From: Pseudomonas abyssi
Lineage (GTDB): Bacteria; Pseudomonadota; Gammaproteobacteria; Pseudomonadales; Pseudomonadaceae
Length of the DNA stretch: 64,000 bases
Direction: 5' to 3'
Assembly (NCBI RefSeq): GCF_002307495.1
Contig: NZ_NTMR01000003.1
Location: 248,001-312,000, forward strand
This document shows positions 53,126 to 63,822 of the stretch, in pieces. The notes under the pieces are model-generated. The model was not told where the DNA came from. It did no database searches and worked only from the letters and a program-made list of their open reading frames with translations. Made by a program: the position numbers and the translations under genes. Position 1 is the stretch's first letter, and every line of letters begins with the position of its first letter.

Positions 53126-54499
53126 TCATTCGATCCAGCGATACAGGGTGCGGCGCGTGATGCCCAGGATGTCTGCGGCCCGGCGTTTGTTGCCGCCGGT
53201 GGCGCTGAGCACCTGATGAATGTATTGGCGCTGCACGCTCTCCAGACTCGGTAGTTGCTCCAGTGCCGCCCCGGTCAGCCCGTCCAGTAGCGGGACGCCG
53301 GGCGAGCCCGGGTTTTGCTGCTCGGCCTGTTGCAGTCGATCCGGCAGGTTGCTCAGCTCGATCAGGTCTGCGGTGCAGAAGGTCGCTGCGCGCTCCACGG
53401 CGTTCTGCAGCTCGCGTACGTTGCCCGGGAAGGGGTGGCGCTGCAGCGCCAGGCGGGCGTCATCGGCAAAGCCTTTGATATGGCGCTGCTGTCTGGCATT
53501 GAAGCGAGCAAGAAAGAAGTCGGCCAGCGCGTGAATGTCATCGGCCCGCTCGCGCAGTGCCGGCACCTGCAGGGTGAAAGTCTCCAGGCGATAGAACAGG
53601 TCTTCGCGAAAGCGGCCGTCAGCCACGCAGTCGGTGAGCTGGCGGTTGGTGGCAGCGATGACGCGGACGTTCAGTTGTATCTCGTGGTCGCTGCCGACCG
53701 GCCGCACCTTGCCGTCCTGCAGGGCGCGCAGCAGCTTGGCCTGCAGGGCGAGAGGCATTTCGCCGATCTCGTCCAGCAGCAGGGTGCCTCCGTCGGCCTG
53801 CTGGAACAGGCCTGCGCGGGTCTTGCGGGCGCCGGTATAGGCACCGGCGGCATGGCCAAAAAACTCGCTTTCCATCAGCTCGCTCGGGATGCCGCCGCAA
53901 TTGACGACCATGTACGGGGCGGACTTGCGACTGCTTTGCTCGTGTACCGCGCGGGCAACCAGCTCCTTGCCGGTGCCGCTTTCGCCCTGAATCAGCACCG
54001 GGCCGTCAGCGTCGGCCACCTGGCGGATGTCCTGAAACAGGCGGCGCATTACGCTGCTCTGGCCGATGATGCCGTGAAATTGCTCCACTGCCATGATTGA
54101 GCGATAGCGCTGCACTTCGCGGCGCAGGCGGCGGTTCTCCAGCAAGCGGCTCGCTGTGAGCAGGAAGTGGTCCATTTCCAGCGGCTTGGTGAGAAAGTCG
54201 TCGGCGCCTTGCTGCAGTGCCTGCACGGCCTGTTGTACCGAGCCAAAGGCGGTGATGATCAGCATCGCCGGGGCCGGGTTCAGGCCCTGCGCGACGGGTA
54301 GCAGACTCAGGCCGTTGGCGCCGGGCAGGCGCAGGTCGCTGATCAGCAGATCAATCTCGCCCTGTTGCAGCAGCGGCTGGGCGGCTTCGGCGCTGGCGCA
54401 GGCGGTCACCCGGTAGCCCTCGGCCTCGAGTTCTTCCTGCAGTAGTTCGCGCAGGCCCGGATCGTCTTCGACCAGTAGCAGATGTTCGGTATGGCTCAT
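53126..54499 (-). CDS. NtrC-family sigma-54 response regulator
   Basis: 457 residues from the ATG at 54497-54499 (SHTEHLLLVEDDPGL). Receiver domain with the acceptor Asp in LLISDLRLPGANGLSLL and LTKPLE; AAA+ domain with GESGTGKE; the sigma-54 contact loop is GAYTGA rather than GAFTGA; C-terminal Fis HTH (NKRRAADILGITRRTLYRWIE). It overlaps the sensor kinase gene by 4 bases (ATGA), so they form a pair. A sigma-54 motif stands in front of the DUF4168 gene divergent from the kinase, making that gene a probable target. Not FleR: this is a second sigma-54 two-component system. Confidence 0.92.
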   Translation of the reverse strand: MSHTEHLLLVEDDPGLRELLQEELEAEGYRVTACASAEAAQPLLQQGEIDLLISDLRLPGANGLSLLPVAQGLNPAPAMLIITAFGSVQQAVQALQQGADDFLTKPLEMDHFLLTASRLLENRRLRREVQRYRSIMAVEQFHGIIGQSSVMRRLFQDIRQVADADGPVLIQGESGTGKELVARAVHEQSSRKSAPYMVVNCGGIPSELMESEFFGHAAGAYTGARKTRAGLFQQADGGTLLLDEIGEMPLALQAKLLRALQDGKVRPVGSDHEIQLNVRVIAATNRQLTDCVADGRFREDLFYRLETFTLQVPALRERADDIHALADFFLARFNARQQRHIKGFADDARLALQRHPFPGNVRELQNAVERAATFCTADLIELSNLPDRLQQAEQQNPGSPGVPLLDGLTGAALEQLPSLESVQRQYIHQVLSATGGNKRRAADILGITRRTLYRWIE

Positions 54500-56001
54500 G
54501 CAGTGCGTTTCCCTTGATGAATCGGCAGCAGCAGGCTGGCACGGCAACCGCCTAACGGGCTGCTGTCGAGCACGAGTTGGCCGCCGTGTTCTTCGGCAAT
54601 GGTGTTGACGATGGCCAGCCCCAGCCCGGTGCCTTCGCCCGGGGGCTTGGTGGTAAAGAAGGGCTCAAGCAGTTGCTCGTGACTGGCCTCGGGCAGGCCT
54701 GGCCCATCGTCGTCAATATCGATGCGCAGCTGTCCGTGCTGCTGACTGAGCCGCACCTGCAGTCGCTGCTCACTGGCTTGCAGGGCGTTACGCAGCAGAT
54801 TGAGCAGGGCCAGCTCGAGACGCCCCGGGTCGCCTTTCACCGTGGGCAGCGTCTGCGCGTTGTCGCCCTCTACCTCGAGTTGTCGCCCGGCGACCTCCAG
54901 TTCCGGGGTAATGGCCGCCACCGCGCTGTCGAGTACTTGGCGCAGGGAGGTCGCGCGCGGCTCTGCAGCGCTGGGGCGGCTGTAGTCGAGCAGTTGGCGA
55001 ACCGTGTGGGTCAGACGGGCTACCTGCCCGCGAATGGCGCCCAGTTCACGCTGCTGCCCCTGGTCATCGGCAGCATGGCGTTGCAGGCGTCGAGCGCGTC
55101 CGTCGATCACACTGAGCGGAGCGCCCAGCTCATGGGCGACCCCGCGTGCCATGCCGCCGATGGCTGCCATTTTCTCCTGATCCTTGAGCTGGGCCAGCAG
55201 GTCGGTCTCGGCGGCGCGACGCTCATCCAGCTCGTGTCGGGCTTGTTCGATACTGTCCAGCATCTGGTTCAGCCCTGCTGCCAGGGCGGCGACTTCGGTT
55301 GGGCCTTCCAGCGCTGCGCGGTGGGCATGGTCACCTTGGGCGACCCGCTGCATGTGTTCAAGCAGTCGGTCGACATGGCGACCTACACCGCCGTAGTGGC
55401 CCAGCATCACTGCGCAGAGGATGCCGATGGCCAGTACCGCCCAGGCCAGCCAGGCAATGATCTCCAGCTGGTCGAGCGCGCGGCCGAAGTCGCTGGCCCG
55501 CCGGGTTATTTGAATCAGCCCCTGAATCTGCCCGCCGGCATCGAACAGCGGCATGAAATGGGAGAACAGGTGGCGTCCGCCCACCTGGCTAAAGCCTTGC
55601 TGGGCCTGACCGGTAGACACGATAAGGTCGGGGATGGCGGTACGGGTCAGGTCGCTTTCGGTGATGCCGGCCGAGGCCAGACGCACACCGTTGACGTCGA
55701 ATACCGAGGCGCCGTAGACCTCGCCGATAATAAAGACCGACCCCAGTGCGAGCTCGATTGCCTGCTCGTCATGCTCGCGCAGGGCATTGCCGATGGGAAT
55801 GCTGATCGCCCGGCCGATCAACTCCAGGTCGTCCTTGAGGCGTTGTTGTTGAAACTGGCTGGCCTGCTCCAGGCCAAAGCGGATGCCTAGCGCGGTGAGC
55901 ACCAGTAGGGGCAGCACGACAAACAGCAGAAGCGTGCGCTGCAGGCCGCTGATGCCGAGCCAGGAAAACGGGTCATATCTGAACGGGTATTTTTTGCTCA
56001 T
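54496..56001 (-). CDS. Membrane sensor histidine kinase, partner of the sigma-54 regulator
   Basis: 501 residues. Two membrane helices (about 20-45, LQRTLLLFVVLPLLVLTALGI, and about 185-205, LAWAVLAIGILCAVML) frame a periplasmic sensor region (about 46-183) that reads as a degenerate PDC/Cache-like domain. HAMP (about 207-260), coiled linker, HisKA with the phospho-His in GVAHELGAPLSVI, and HATPase_c (LLNLLRNALQA, DDDGPGLPE, GEGTGLGLAIV). The signal is unknown; the periplasmic domain suggests an external cue. The start ATG is 165 bases from the divergent DUF4168 gene. Confidence 0.92.
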   Translation of the reverse strand: MSKKYPFRYDPFSWLGISGLQRTLLLFVVLPLLVLTALGIRFGLEQASQFQQQRLKDDLELIGRAISIPIGNALREHDEQAIELALGSVFIIGEVYGASVFDVNGVRLASAGITESDLTRTAIPDLIVSTGQAQQGFSQVGGRHLFSHFMPLFDAGGQIQGLIQITRRASDFGRALDQLEIIAWLAWAVLAIGILCAVMLGHYGGVGRHVDRLLEHMQRVAQGDHAHRAALEGPTEVAALAAGLNQMLDSIEQARHELDERRAAETDLLAQLKDQEKMAAIGGMARGVAHELGAPLSVIDGRARRLQRHAADDQGQQRELGAIRGQVARLTHTVRQLLDYSRPSAAEPRATSLRQVLDSAVAAITPELEVAGRQLEVEGDNAQTLPTVKGDPGRLELALLNLLRNALQASEQRLQVRLSQQHGQLRIDIDDDGPGLPEASHEQLLEPFFTTKPPGEGTGLGLAIVNTIAEEHGGQLVLDSSPLGGCRASLLLPIHQGKRTA

Positions 56002-56084
56002 GTTTAAAAAAGATACGTTTTTGTGGGCGATCCAGGCAAGCTGAAAGGCGTTTCGGTTTGTTTTTTCAAGATAAATTCTTTTAA

Positions 56085-56096
56085 AAACAATTGTTT
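56085..56096. promoter_or_regulatory. Palindrome in the divergent region (candidate activator site)
   Basis: AAACAATTGTTT, a perfect 12-bp palindrome in an AT-rich run, 20 bases upstream of the sigma-54 -24 box. Closer than a usual enhancer site, so the assignment is weak. Confidence 0.3.
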
Positions 56097-56115
56097 AAAT
56101 ACTTTTTGTCGGGCT

Positions 56116-56131
56116 TGGCACGGTCTCTGCT
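56116..56131 (+). promoter_or_regulatory. Sigma-54 promoter of the DUF4168 gene
   Basis: TGGCAC-GGTCT-CTGCT; full -24 box, GG-N10-GC spacing, one mismatch in the -12 box. It lies 36 bases before the ATG. Confidence 0.75.
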
Positions 56132-56166
56132 GTATATCCAGTGACACTCAACGAAGGAGAAACACC

Positions 56167-56556
56167 ATGACGAATCTGAAGAAACTGACTGCTGCCCTGT
56201 GTGTTGTGACCCTGAGCGCGGGTGTACCGTTCGCTGTAGCGCAGTCCACCGGTGGTTCTGCCGGTCAGCAATACGGCGCCCCCTCAGCCGCGGCAGCCGC
56301 AGCGCCGGTGACCGATGAGGATCTGGAGAAATTCGTCACAGCGGAGAAGAAGGTCAATGAGATCCGCCAAGAGCTGACTGAAGAGCTGAGCAATGCGGGT
56401 GATCAGCAGGAAGCGCAGCAGATGCAGCTTGATGCGCAGGAAGAAATGGTTGAGGCCATTAAGGATGAGGAGATGGATATCCCACGCTACAACGAAATCG
56501 CCTCGCGCATGCAGACAGATATGGAACTGCGCCAGCGCGCTCAGCAGGTCAACTGA
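56167..56556 (+). CDS. Exported DUF4168 protein
   Basis: 129 residues from the ATG at 56167 (AAGGAG upstream). A clear signal peptide (MTNLKKLTAALCVVTLSAGVPFAVA, cut before QSTGG), an Ala/Gly-rich linker, then a helical DUF4168 domain (EDLEKFVTAEKKVNEIRQELTEELSN...YNEIASRMQTDMELRQRAQQ). The domain has no known function; proteins of this type are abundant periplasmic or outer-membrane-associated in several marine bacteria. It has a sigma-54 promoter, is divergent from a sigma-54 two-component pair, and ends at a strong terminator, so it is a single-gene regulon candidate. Confidence 0.88.
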   Translation: MTNLKKLTAALCVVTLSAGVPFAVAQSTGGSAGQQYGAPSAAAAAAPVTDEDLEKFVTAEKKVNEIRQELTEELSNAGDQQEAQQMQLDAQEEMVEAIKDEEMDIPRYNEIASRMQTDMELRQRAQQVN

Positions 56557-56575
56557 TAGCGTGATCTGAACTGGT

Positions 56576-56601
56576 AAAAAGGGGCTTCGGCCCCTTTTTT
56601 T
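56576..56601 (+). terminator. Rho-independent terminator of the DUF4168 gene
   Basis: AAAAAGGGGC, TTCG tetraloop, GCCCC then T7. Its A-tract on the other side also lets it serve the LysR gene arriving on the minus strand. Confidence 0.92.
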
Positions 56602-56610
56602 GTCGCCCTG

Positions 56611-57504
56611 TCAGGACTCACTGTATTCCGGGCGTTCGGCCAGGCCGCGTTTGAGGTGGTCAACCAGCTGGCGCACCTTGGGCGAGAGGTGCCGCTGTTG
56701 CGGATACAGCGCCCAGACGGCGGTATGCGGTGGCTGGTGTTGGGGGAGGAGGGCGCGTAAGGCGCCGCTACGCAGGTGGCCCTGAACGTAGTAGTCGGGA
56801 AGCTGGCACAGGCCAAAACCACGCAGTGCCGCTTCCAGCACCGCTTGGCCGCTGTTGCAGCGCCAGTTGCCCTGCACCCGAACCGGCAGTTCACGGCCGC
56901 GTTGCTGGAAGGTCCAGACGTCGCTGCTGCCGATCAGGCAGTTGTGCCTTGGTAGTTCCGACAGGCTGTGCGGCGCGCCGAAGCGCTCCAGATAGGTCGG
57001 TGCAGCGCACAGATACATGTGGCGCGGCGCAATGCGGGTGGCGATCAGGCTGGAGTCTTGCAGCCGACCCAGTCGAATGGCCAGGTCGTAGCTACCGTGC
57101 AACAGGTCCAGCGTCTGGTTGGTCAGGGTCATCTCGACCCGCAGCTGCGGATGCAGCTGCATAAAGTCGTCGACGATAGGCATGATAAAACTCTCGCCAT
57201 AGGCGACTGCACAGGTCATGCGCAATAGCCCCTTGGGCTCGCTGCCCAGATCGGTAATGGCCTGCAGGGCTTCGTCGCGGGCGTCGATCAGGCGTTGGCA
57301 GTGCTGCAGAAAGGTTTGGCCGGCCTCAGTCAGGCTGACTCGACGTGTGCTGCGGTAAAACAGGCGACTCTGCAAACGGTCCTCAAGGCGGGCAATCTGG
57401 CGGCTGACGTGAGAGGAGGAGGCACCTAAGCGCTGTGCCGCGCCAGTGAAATGCCCGGTTTCGGCTACCGCTACAAATTCGTCGATACCTTGCCAGTCAC
57501 TCAT
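56611..57504 (-). CDS. LysR-family transcriptional regulator
   Basis: 297 residues. N-terminal winged HTH (DEFVAVAETGHFTGAAQRLGASSSHVSRQIARLEDRLQSRLFYRSTRRVSLTEAG) and a C-terminal LysR_substrate domain (about 90-290). The start is divergent from adhC with 107 bases between them, so it most likely controls the adhC-fghA formaldehyde genes and itself; this arrangement occurs in other Pseudomonas. The gap contains an inverted repeat next to its ATG. The inducer is not evident from sequence. Confidence 0.9.
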   Translation of the reverse strand: MSDWQGIDEFVAVAETGHFTGAAQRLGASSSHVSRQIARLEDRLQSRLFYRSTRRVSLTEAGQTFLQHCQRLIDARDEALQAITDLGSEPKGLLRMTCAVAYGESFIMPIVDDFMQLHPQLRVEMTLTNQTLDLLHGSYDLAIRLGRLQDSSLIATRIAPRHMYLCAAPTYLERFGAPHSLSELPRHNCLIGSSDVWTFQQRGRELPVRVQGNWRCNSGQAVLEAALRGFGLCQLPDYYVQGHLRSGALRALLPQHQPPHTAVWALYPQQRHLSPKVRQLVDHLKRGLAERPEYSES

Positions 57505-58724
<1,220 letters not shown>

Positions 58725-58732
58725 GGCAGCCG

Positions 58733-58759
58733 CAAGCTTCAAGCCTCAAGCTTCAAGCA
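58733..58759 (+). repeat. Heptamer-like repeats, left arm (adhC-fghA spacer)
   Basis: A run of near-identical heptamers (TCAAGCT/TCAAGCC) just after the adhC stop. Its sense is roughly the reverse complement of the longer GCTTGCA array 105 bases downstream, so the two could pair in the transcript. Confidence 0.7.
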
Positions 58760-58863
58760 AAACCATGTGGTATCGAATTGCGCGGTTTTTCTTGAAGCAA
58801 CGAATGGCAGATAAGCGTGTGGAAAACACTTGACGGTCCGACCGCCGAGCTAATTCTGATTAC

Positions 58864-58926
58864 GCTTGCAGCTTGCAGCTTGCAGCTTGCAGCTTGCAGC
58901 TTGCAGCTTGCAGCTTGCAGCTTGCA
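58864..58926 (+). repeat. Perfect tandem array of nine GCTTGCA heptamers
   Basis: Nine uninterrupted copies of GCTTGCA in the adhC-fghA spacer, 41 bases before the fghA ATG. In one frame it reads LQLAACS repeats and is open into fghA, but the ribosome site and family start lie downstream, so it is not coding. Confidence 0.92.
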
Positions 58927-58967
58927 GGGGGCGGCCATCCGCCTTGCAGCTGAAACCGGAGGTTTCT

Positions 58968-59816
58968 ATGAACGACATTGAACTGGTCAGCGCCAACAAG
59001 AGCTTTGGCGGCTGGATGAAGCGCTATCGCCATCGCTCCCAGGTGCTGCACTGCGATATGGTGTTTGGCATCTACCTGCCGCCGCAGGCGGATCAGGGCA
59101 AGCCGCTGCCCGTGCTGTACTGGCTGTCGGGCCTGACCTGTACGGATGAAAACTTCATGCAGAAGGCCGGTGCGCAGCGCCTGGCGGCCGAGCTGGGTAT
59201 GGTCATTGTGGCGCCGGACACCAGCCCGCGTGGCGAAGGCGTGCCGGATGACGCTGAGGGTGCCTATGACTTCGGCCTGGGTGCTGGCTTTTACGTCAAC
59301 GCCACCGAGCAGCCGTGGGCCCAGCACTACCGCATGTACGACTACGTGGTGCAGGAGCTGCCGGGGCTGATCGAGGAGCACTTCCCGGTATCGGATCAGC
59401 GTTCGATCAGCGGTCACTCGATGGGCGGCCACGGCGCGCTGATCTGTGCGCTGAAGAATCCTGGTCGTTACCGCTCGGTCTCGGCCTTTGCGCCGATCAC
59501 CAACCCGAGCGATTGTCCTTGGGGACACAAGGCGCTGGGGCAGTATCTGGGCAATGATCGCGCGGCCTGGAAAGCGTGGGATGCCTGCGAACTGCTGGCG
59601 GGGGCAACCGAACGCCTGCCGCTGCTGGTCGATCAGGGCGAATCCGATAACTTCCTGATTGAGCAGCTCAAGCCCGAGGCGCTGGAAGCGGCTGCGGCGG
59701 CCGCAGGCCATCCGCTGACGCTGCGTCGTCAGCCCGGCTACGACCACAGCTACTACTTTATCGCCAGCTTTATCGATGACCACCTTCGTCATCATGCGGC
59801 GGCGCTGGGTTTGTAG
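58968..59816 (+). CDS. fghA: S-formylglutathione hydrolase
   Basis: 282 residues from the ATG at 58968, with GGAGG five bases upstream and the family start [21 protein letters not shown]; the open frame extends upstream only through the heptamer array. Esterase D fold: [20 protein letters not shown], nucleophile Ser in [12 protein letters not shown], acid in DQGESDNFL, and His in [16 protein letters not shown]. Hydrolyses S-formylglutathione to formate and glutathione, the second step after AdhC. Confidence 0.96.
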   Translation: MNDIELVSANKSFGGWMKRYRHRSQVLHCDMVFGIYLPPQADQGKPLPVLYWLSGLTCTDENFMQKAGAQRLAAELGMVIVAPDTSPRGEGVPDDAEGAYDFGLGAGFYVNATEQPWAQHYRMYDYVVQELPGLIEEHFPVSDQRSISGHSMGGHGALICALKNPGRYRSVSAFAPITNPSDCPWGHKALGQYLGNDRAAWKAWDACELLAGATERLPLLVDQGESDNFLIEQLKPEALEAAAAAAGHPLTLRRQPGYDHSYYFIASFIDDHLRHHAAALGL

Positions 59817-59876
59817 CCTGTTCCCTGTCATGTCGAGGCGGTAGAATCGCCGCCATCGACTGACGGGAGACTCCAC

Positions 59877-60353
59877 ATGCGTATTGGTCACGGCTACGAC
59901 GTTCATCGCTTTGGCGATGGCGATTTCATCACTTTGGGCGGCGTACAGATTGCCCACAACCGTGGACTGGTAGCCCATTCCGATGGCGACGTGCTTCTAC
60001 ATGCGCTGGCCGACGCACTGCTTGGCGCGGCGGCATTGGGTGATATTGGACAACACTTTCCCGACACCGACCCCGAGTTCAAAGGCGCCGACAGCCGCGT
60101 GCTGCTGCGTCATGTCATGAGCCTGCTGCGTGAGCGGGGCTGGAAGGTAGGCAATGTGGACGCCACCATCGTTGCCCAGCGGCCGAAGATGGCGCCGCAT
60201 ATTCCGGTGATGCGCGAGCAGGTCGCCGCAGACCTGGGCGTCGCGTTGGATCAGGTCAACGTCAAGGCAACCACCACTGAAAAGCTCGGCTTCACCGGTC
60301 GCGAGGAAGGGATAGCCGTACACGCGGTGGCCCTGTTGCTGGCCGATGTCTGA
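59877..60353 (+). CDS. ispF: 2-C-methyl-D-erythritol 2,4-cyclodiphosphate synthase
   Basis: 158 residues. Start [12 protein letters not shown] (zinc ligands in D-x-H), [36 protein letters not shown] and the C-terminal [25 protein letters not shown] are IspF hallmarks. MEP pathway of isoprenoid synthesis. It overlaps truD by 8 bases. In other gammaproteobacteria ispD usually stands directly before ispF; here fghA does. Confidence 0.97.
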   Translation: MRIGHGYDVHRFGDGDFITLGGVQIAHNRGLVAHSDGDVLLHALADALLGAAALGDIGQHFPDTDPEFKGADSRVLLRHVMSLLRERGWKVGNVDATIVAQRPKMAPHIPVMREQVAADLGVALDQVNVKATTTEKLGFTGREEGIAVHAVALLLADV

Positions 60354-61401
60354 GACGCTGCTGGGGCCGCGTGCCTGGGGTGAAAGCTGCGGCCGGGCAA
60401 CGCTGAAGGCAACGCCTGAGGACTTTCGCGTCACCGAAGTGCTGGATATCGCTCTCAGTGGCGCCGGTGAGCATCTCTGGCTGTTGCTGGAGAAGCGAGG
60501 GCTGAACACCGAAGAGGTGGCCAGGCAGCTGGCTCGCGCGGCCGGTATTTCGCTGCGCAACGTCAGCTACGCAGGCCTGAAGGACCGTCAGGCGGTGACT
60601 CGCCAGTGGTTCAGCTTGCAGCTACCGGGGCGCGCCGATCCGGATTTCAGCGCGCTCTGGAACGATCAACTGCGTTGTCTTGAGCAGGCGCGCCATCAGC
60701 GCAAGCTGCAGCGCGGCGCTCACAGTGCCAACGGGTTCTTTATTCGCCTCACTGACCTGGTTGCCGATCAGTCGCAGCTGGATGAGCGGCTGCAGATTAT
60801 CGCCGCTCAGGGTGTACCCAACTATTTCGGCCCGCAGCGCTTCGGCCGCGACGGCAGCAATCTGCACGATGCTCGCCGCTGGGCCGGGCAGGGCGGCTAT
60901 CCGCCGGCACGCGGAACGCGTTCACGCTTGCTCTCAACCGCCCGCAGTCTGCTGTTCAATCGGATGCTCGCGGCGCGGGTGGCGGATGGCACCTGGAACC
61001 GCATTCTGTCCGGTGATTGTTTGGCCTTTACCGATAGTCGCAGTCATTTTCCGGCCAGCGAACTGGCCGCCGATGACCCGCGTCCGGCGGCCCTGGATCT
61101 GCATCCAACCGCATCGCTCTGGGGAGCGGGGAGGTTGGCCAGCAGTGCGGAAACAGCCCAGTTGGAACAGCAAATCGCCGCCGCCGAGCCGCAGCTTGCC
61201 GGCTGGTTGGAAGGGGCGGGGCTGGATCAGGCGAGGCGGATTTTACGCCTCCCCATTCAGGGGCTTACGTGGCATTATCCGTCATCTGATTGTCTCGAAC
61301 TGGAATTTACCCTGCCTACCGGCTGCTTCGCTACGGCGTTGCTGCATGAGCTGCTGGAGCTCTCCAGTGCCCCCGGTGGCGGGCTGGAAACGGAAAACTG
61401 A
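60346..61401 (+). CDS. truD: tRNA pseudouridine(13) synthase
   Basis: 351 residues. Motif [21 protein letters not shown] holds the catalytic Asp; [43 protein letters not shown] is the TruD block. Modifies U13 in tRNA-Glu. Overlaps ispF by 8 bases and its stop overlaps the surE ATG by 1 base. Confidence 0.95.
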   Translation: MSETLLGPRAWGESCGRATLKATPEDFRVTEVLDIALSGAGEHLWLLLEKRGLNTEEVARQLARAAGISLRNVSYAGLKDRQAVTRQWFSLQLPGRADPDFSALWNDQLRCLEQARHQRKLQRGAHSANGFFIRLTDLVADQSQLDERLQIIAAQGVPNYFGPQRFGRDGSNLHDARRWAGQGGYPPARGTRSRLLSTARSLLFNRMLAARVADGTWNRILSGDCLAFTDSRSHFPASELAADDPRPAALDLHPTASLWGAGRLASSAETAQLEQQIAAAEPQLAGWLEGAGLDQARRILRLPIQGLTWHYPSSDCLELEFTLPTGCFATALLHELLELSSAPGGGLETEN

Positions 61402-62150
61402 TGCGAATTCTGATTGCCAACGATGATGGTGTGCTGGCGCCGGGCATCAAGGCCCTGCACGGCGCGCTGGCCGATTATGCCGACTGCGTGGTGGTTGCCC
61501 CCGCGGAAGACCGCAGCGGTGCGAGCAGCGCCCTGAGTTTGGACCGGCCGCTGCGCCCATTTACGCTGGAAAACGGCTATATCGGGGTCAACGGCACGCC
61601 GACCGATTGTGTTCACCTTGGGCTCAATGCGCTGTTTGAAGACAGCATTGATATGGTGGTGTCGGGTATCAACCTGGGTGCCAACCTGGGTGACGACGTG
61701 CTGTATTCCGGCACTGTCGCTGCCGCGCTGGAAGGGCGTTTTCTGTCGCGTCCGGCGATGGCGTTCTCGCTGACCGGCCGTCAGGCCGACAACCTGCCGA
61801 CCGCTGCGCACTTCGCGCGTCAGATGGTGGAGGCCCACGATAAACTCGATCTGCCGCCGCGTACGGTGCTTAACGTCAACGTACCGAACCTGCCGCTCGA
61901 GCACATCAAGGGTGTGCGCCTGACCCGTCTGGGTCATCGCGCGCGCGCAGCCAGGCCGGTGAAATGGGTCGATCCGCGTGGCAAGGAAGGTTACTGGATC
62001 TCGGTGGCCGGCGATGCCGAGGATGGCGGCGAAGGGACCGACTTTCACGCCATCATGCAGGGCTTTGTGTCGGTCACGCCGCTGCGCGTGGACAAGACCC
62101 TCTACGAGGTATTCGACCACTTGGAAAACTGGCTGGACGGACTGGTTTGA
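61401..62150 (+). CDS. surE: 5'/3'-nucleotidase SurE
   Basis: 249 residues. Start [19 protein letters not shown] carries the metal-binding D-D pair; [26 protein letters not shown] and [26 protein letters not shown] follow. Survival protein acting on nucleoside monophosphates. Part of the truD-surE-pcm(-nlpD-rpoS) order conserved in proteobacteria. Confidence 0.97.
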   Translation: MRILIANDDGVLAPGIKALHGALADYADCVVVAPAEDRSGASSALSLDRPLRPFTLENGYIGVNGTPTDCVHLGLNALFEDSIDMVVSGINLGANLGDDVLYSGTVAAALEGRFLSRPAMAFSLTGRQADNLPTAAHFARQMVEAHDKLDLPPRTVLNVNVPNLPLEHIKGVRLTRLGHRARAARPVKWVDPRGKEGYWISVAGDAEDGGEGTDFHAIMQGFVSVTPLRVDKTLYEVFDHLENWLDGLV

Positions 62151-62152
62151 GA

Positions 62153-62824
62153 ATGGCACACGACGACCTTTATCGCGCCGGCATCGGCATGACCTCTCAG
62201 CGCACGCGCGAGCGGTTGCTTGAGCGCCTGTTCGAGGAGGGCATCCGCAACCTGCATGTGCTTGAAGCGATCCGTCGAACCCCCCGCCACCTGTTTGTCG
62301 ATGAAGCGCTGGCCCACCGGGCCTACGAAGATACGGCGCTGCCAATTGGCCATAACCAGACGCTGTCCCAGCCCTACATCGTGGCTCGCATGACCGAGTT
62401 GCTGCTGGGCGGCGGGCCGCTCGACAAGGTCATGGAAGTGGGGACCGGCTCGGGCTATCAGACCGCGATCCTCGCCCAGGTGGTTGAGCGCGTGTTCAGT
62501 GTCGAGCGCATCTATCCCCTGCAGGAACGGGCCAAGGGCGTGCTGCGCGACATTAATATTCGTAACGTGGTGTTTCGCCATGCCGACGGTAACTGGGGCT
62601 GGCCCCAGTACGGACCCTACGACGCCATCCTGGTGACTGCCGCGCCCGCGGAGATCCCGCCGGAGCTGCTTGGTCAACTGGCCGATGGCGGGCGCCTGGT
62701 GATTCCGGTTGGCGAGCACCAGCAGCACTTGATGCTGGTCGTGCGCCAGGGTGACGAGTTTATCCATCAGCAGGTCGAGCCGGTGCGGTTTGTGCCGCTG
62801 CTGGCCGGCGCCATTCACTCCTGA
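62153..62824 (+). CDS. pcm: Protein-L-isoaspartate O-methyltransferase
   Basis: About 223 residues from the ATG at 62153, 2 bases after the surE stop; an alternative ATG at 62189 gives [18 protein letters not shown], the start annotated in P. aeruginosa. Neither has a clear ribosome site. [44 protein letters not shown] and the SAM motif [16 protein letters not shown] define the family. Repairs isoaspartyl residues. Confidence 0.95.
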   Translation: MAHDDLYRAGIGMTSQRTRERLLERLFEEGIRNLHVLEAIRRTPRHLFVDEALAHRAYEDTALPIGHNQTLSQPYIVARMTELLLGGGPLDKVMEVGTGSGYQTAILAQVVERVFSVERIYPLQERAKGVLRDINIRNVVFRHADGNWGWPQYGPYDAILVTAAPAEIPPELLGQLADGGRLVIPVGEHQQHLMLVVRQGDEFIHQQVEPVRFVPLLAGAIHS

Positions 62825-62846
62825 TTTTTTCCTGCAAGGACCTTTC

Positions 62847-63770
62847 GTGAAGGAATACCTGTTGATCTTTCTGCGCGGCGTTGCCATGGGCGCAGCCGAT
62901 GTGGTGCCCGGCGTATCCGGCGGCACCATTGCCTTTATCTCCGGCATTTACGATCGCCTGCTTGCGGCGATCGCCGCGTGCACGCCGGACAAGCTGATCT
63001 GGTTGTTGCGCGGGCGCATCGCCGAGACATGGAGGGCGGTTGATGGGGCGTTTCTGGCGACGCTGCTGGCGGGAATCCTGTGCAGCATTGCCTCCCTGGC
63101 ACGGCTGATTACCTACCTGCTCGAGCACCACGGAGTACTGCTCTGGTCGTTCTTTTTCGGGCTGATCCTGGTGTCGGTGTATCTGGTCGGGCGGGAGATC
63201 AGCCGCTGGAATGCCTGGACCTTGCTGGCGGCGGTTGCCGGTGCGCTGTTTGCCTACGTGATTACCGTTGCCTCACCGCTGGCGCTGAGCGTGACGCCGT
63301 TGAACGTCTTCCTGGGTGGTTGCATCGCCATCTGCGCGATGATCCTGCCGGGCATTTCCGGCAGCTTCATTTTGCTGCTGCTGGGGCTGTATAGCGGCGT
63401 GCTGCACGCGGTGAAAACGGCTGATCTGGGCCTGCTTGGCTTGTTTGCGCTGGGCTGCGTTGTTGGCCTGCTGAGCTTTTCCCGCTTGCTGTCCTGGCTG
63501 CTGTCCCATGCGCGCAACGTGACGCTGGCGTTTCTCACCGGTTTGCTGGTGGGCTCGCTGAACAAGGTGTGGCCCTGGAAGCAGACCCTGACCTGGCGCA
63601 CTAACAGCCATGGTGAACAGGTACCCTTGACCGAGGCGAATCTGCTGCCGCAACACTACAGCCAGCTCACTGGGGAGGCGTCACTGTGGCAGGCCGGGTT
63701 GGCGTTGATGGTGCTCGGCGTGGTATTAGTGTTGTTATTGGAGTGGTGGGGACGGCGATCGGCTGCCTGA
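62847..63770 (+). CDS. DUF368 membrane protein, GTG start
   Basis: 307 residues. The start is GTG at 62847 with AAGGA seven bases upstream. Start VKEYLLIFLRGVAMGAADVVPGVSGGTIAFISGIYDRLL is the DUF368 signature (GAADxxPGVSGGT repeated as ICAMILPGISGSFILLLLGLYS in the second half), with about 8 membrane helices. Members have been tied to undecaprenyl phosphate recycling (PopT), so lipid-carrier translocation is a possible role. It sits between pcm and nlpD as in Pseudomonas. Confidence 0.9.
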   Translation: MKEYLLIFLRGVAMGAADVVPGVSGGTIAFISGIYDRLLAAIAACTPDKLIWLLRGRIAETWRAVDGAFLATLLAGILCSIASLARLITYLLEHHGVLLWSFFFGLILVSVYLVGREISRWNAWTLLAAVAGALFAYVITVASPLALSVTPLNVFLGGCIAICAMILPGISGSFILLLLGLYSGVLHAVKTADLGLLGLFALGCVVGLLSFSRLLSWLLSHARNVTLAFLTGLLVGSLNKVWPWKQTLTWRTNSHGEQVPLTEANLLPQHYSQLTGEASLWQAGLALMVLGVVLVLLLEWWGRRSAA

Positions 63771-63822
63771 GGGCGCGCCGTAGCGAACCCTGCAGGTGAT
63801 ACTGAACGGGAGCCAGCCTGGA

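Noticed and set aside
54577-55890. Plus-strand reading frame of about 440 codons opposite the sensor kinase
   Set aside because: Antisense shadow; the kinase on the minus strand has all catalytic boxes.
58864-58926. GCTTGCA array as a CRISPR
   Set aside because: Direct head-to-tail heptamers with no spacers and no cas genes.
58866-58967. N-terminal extension of FghA through the heptamer array
   Set aside because: The family start and GGAGG ribosome site lie at 58968; the extension is repeat-derived LQLAACS.
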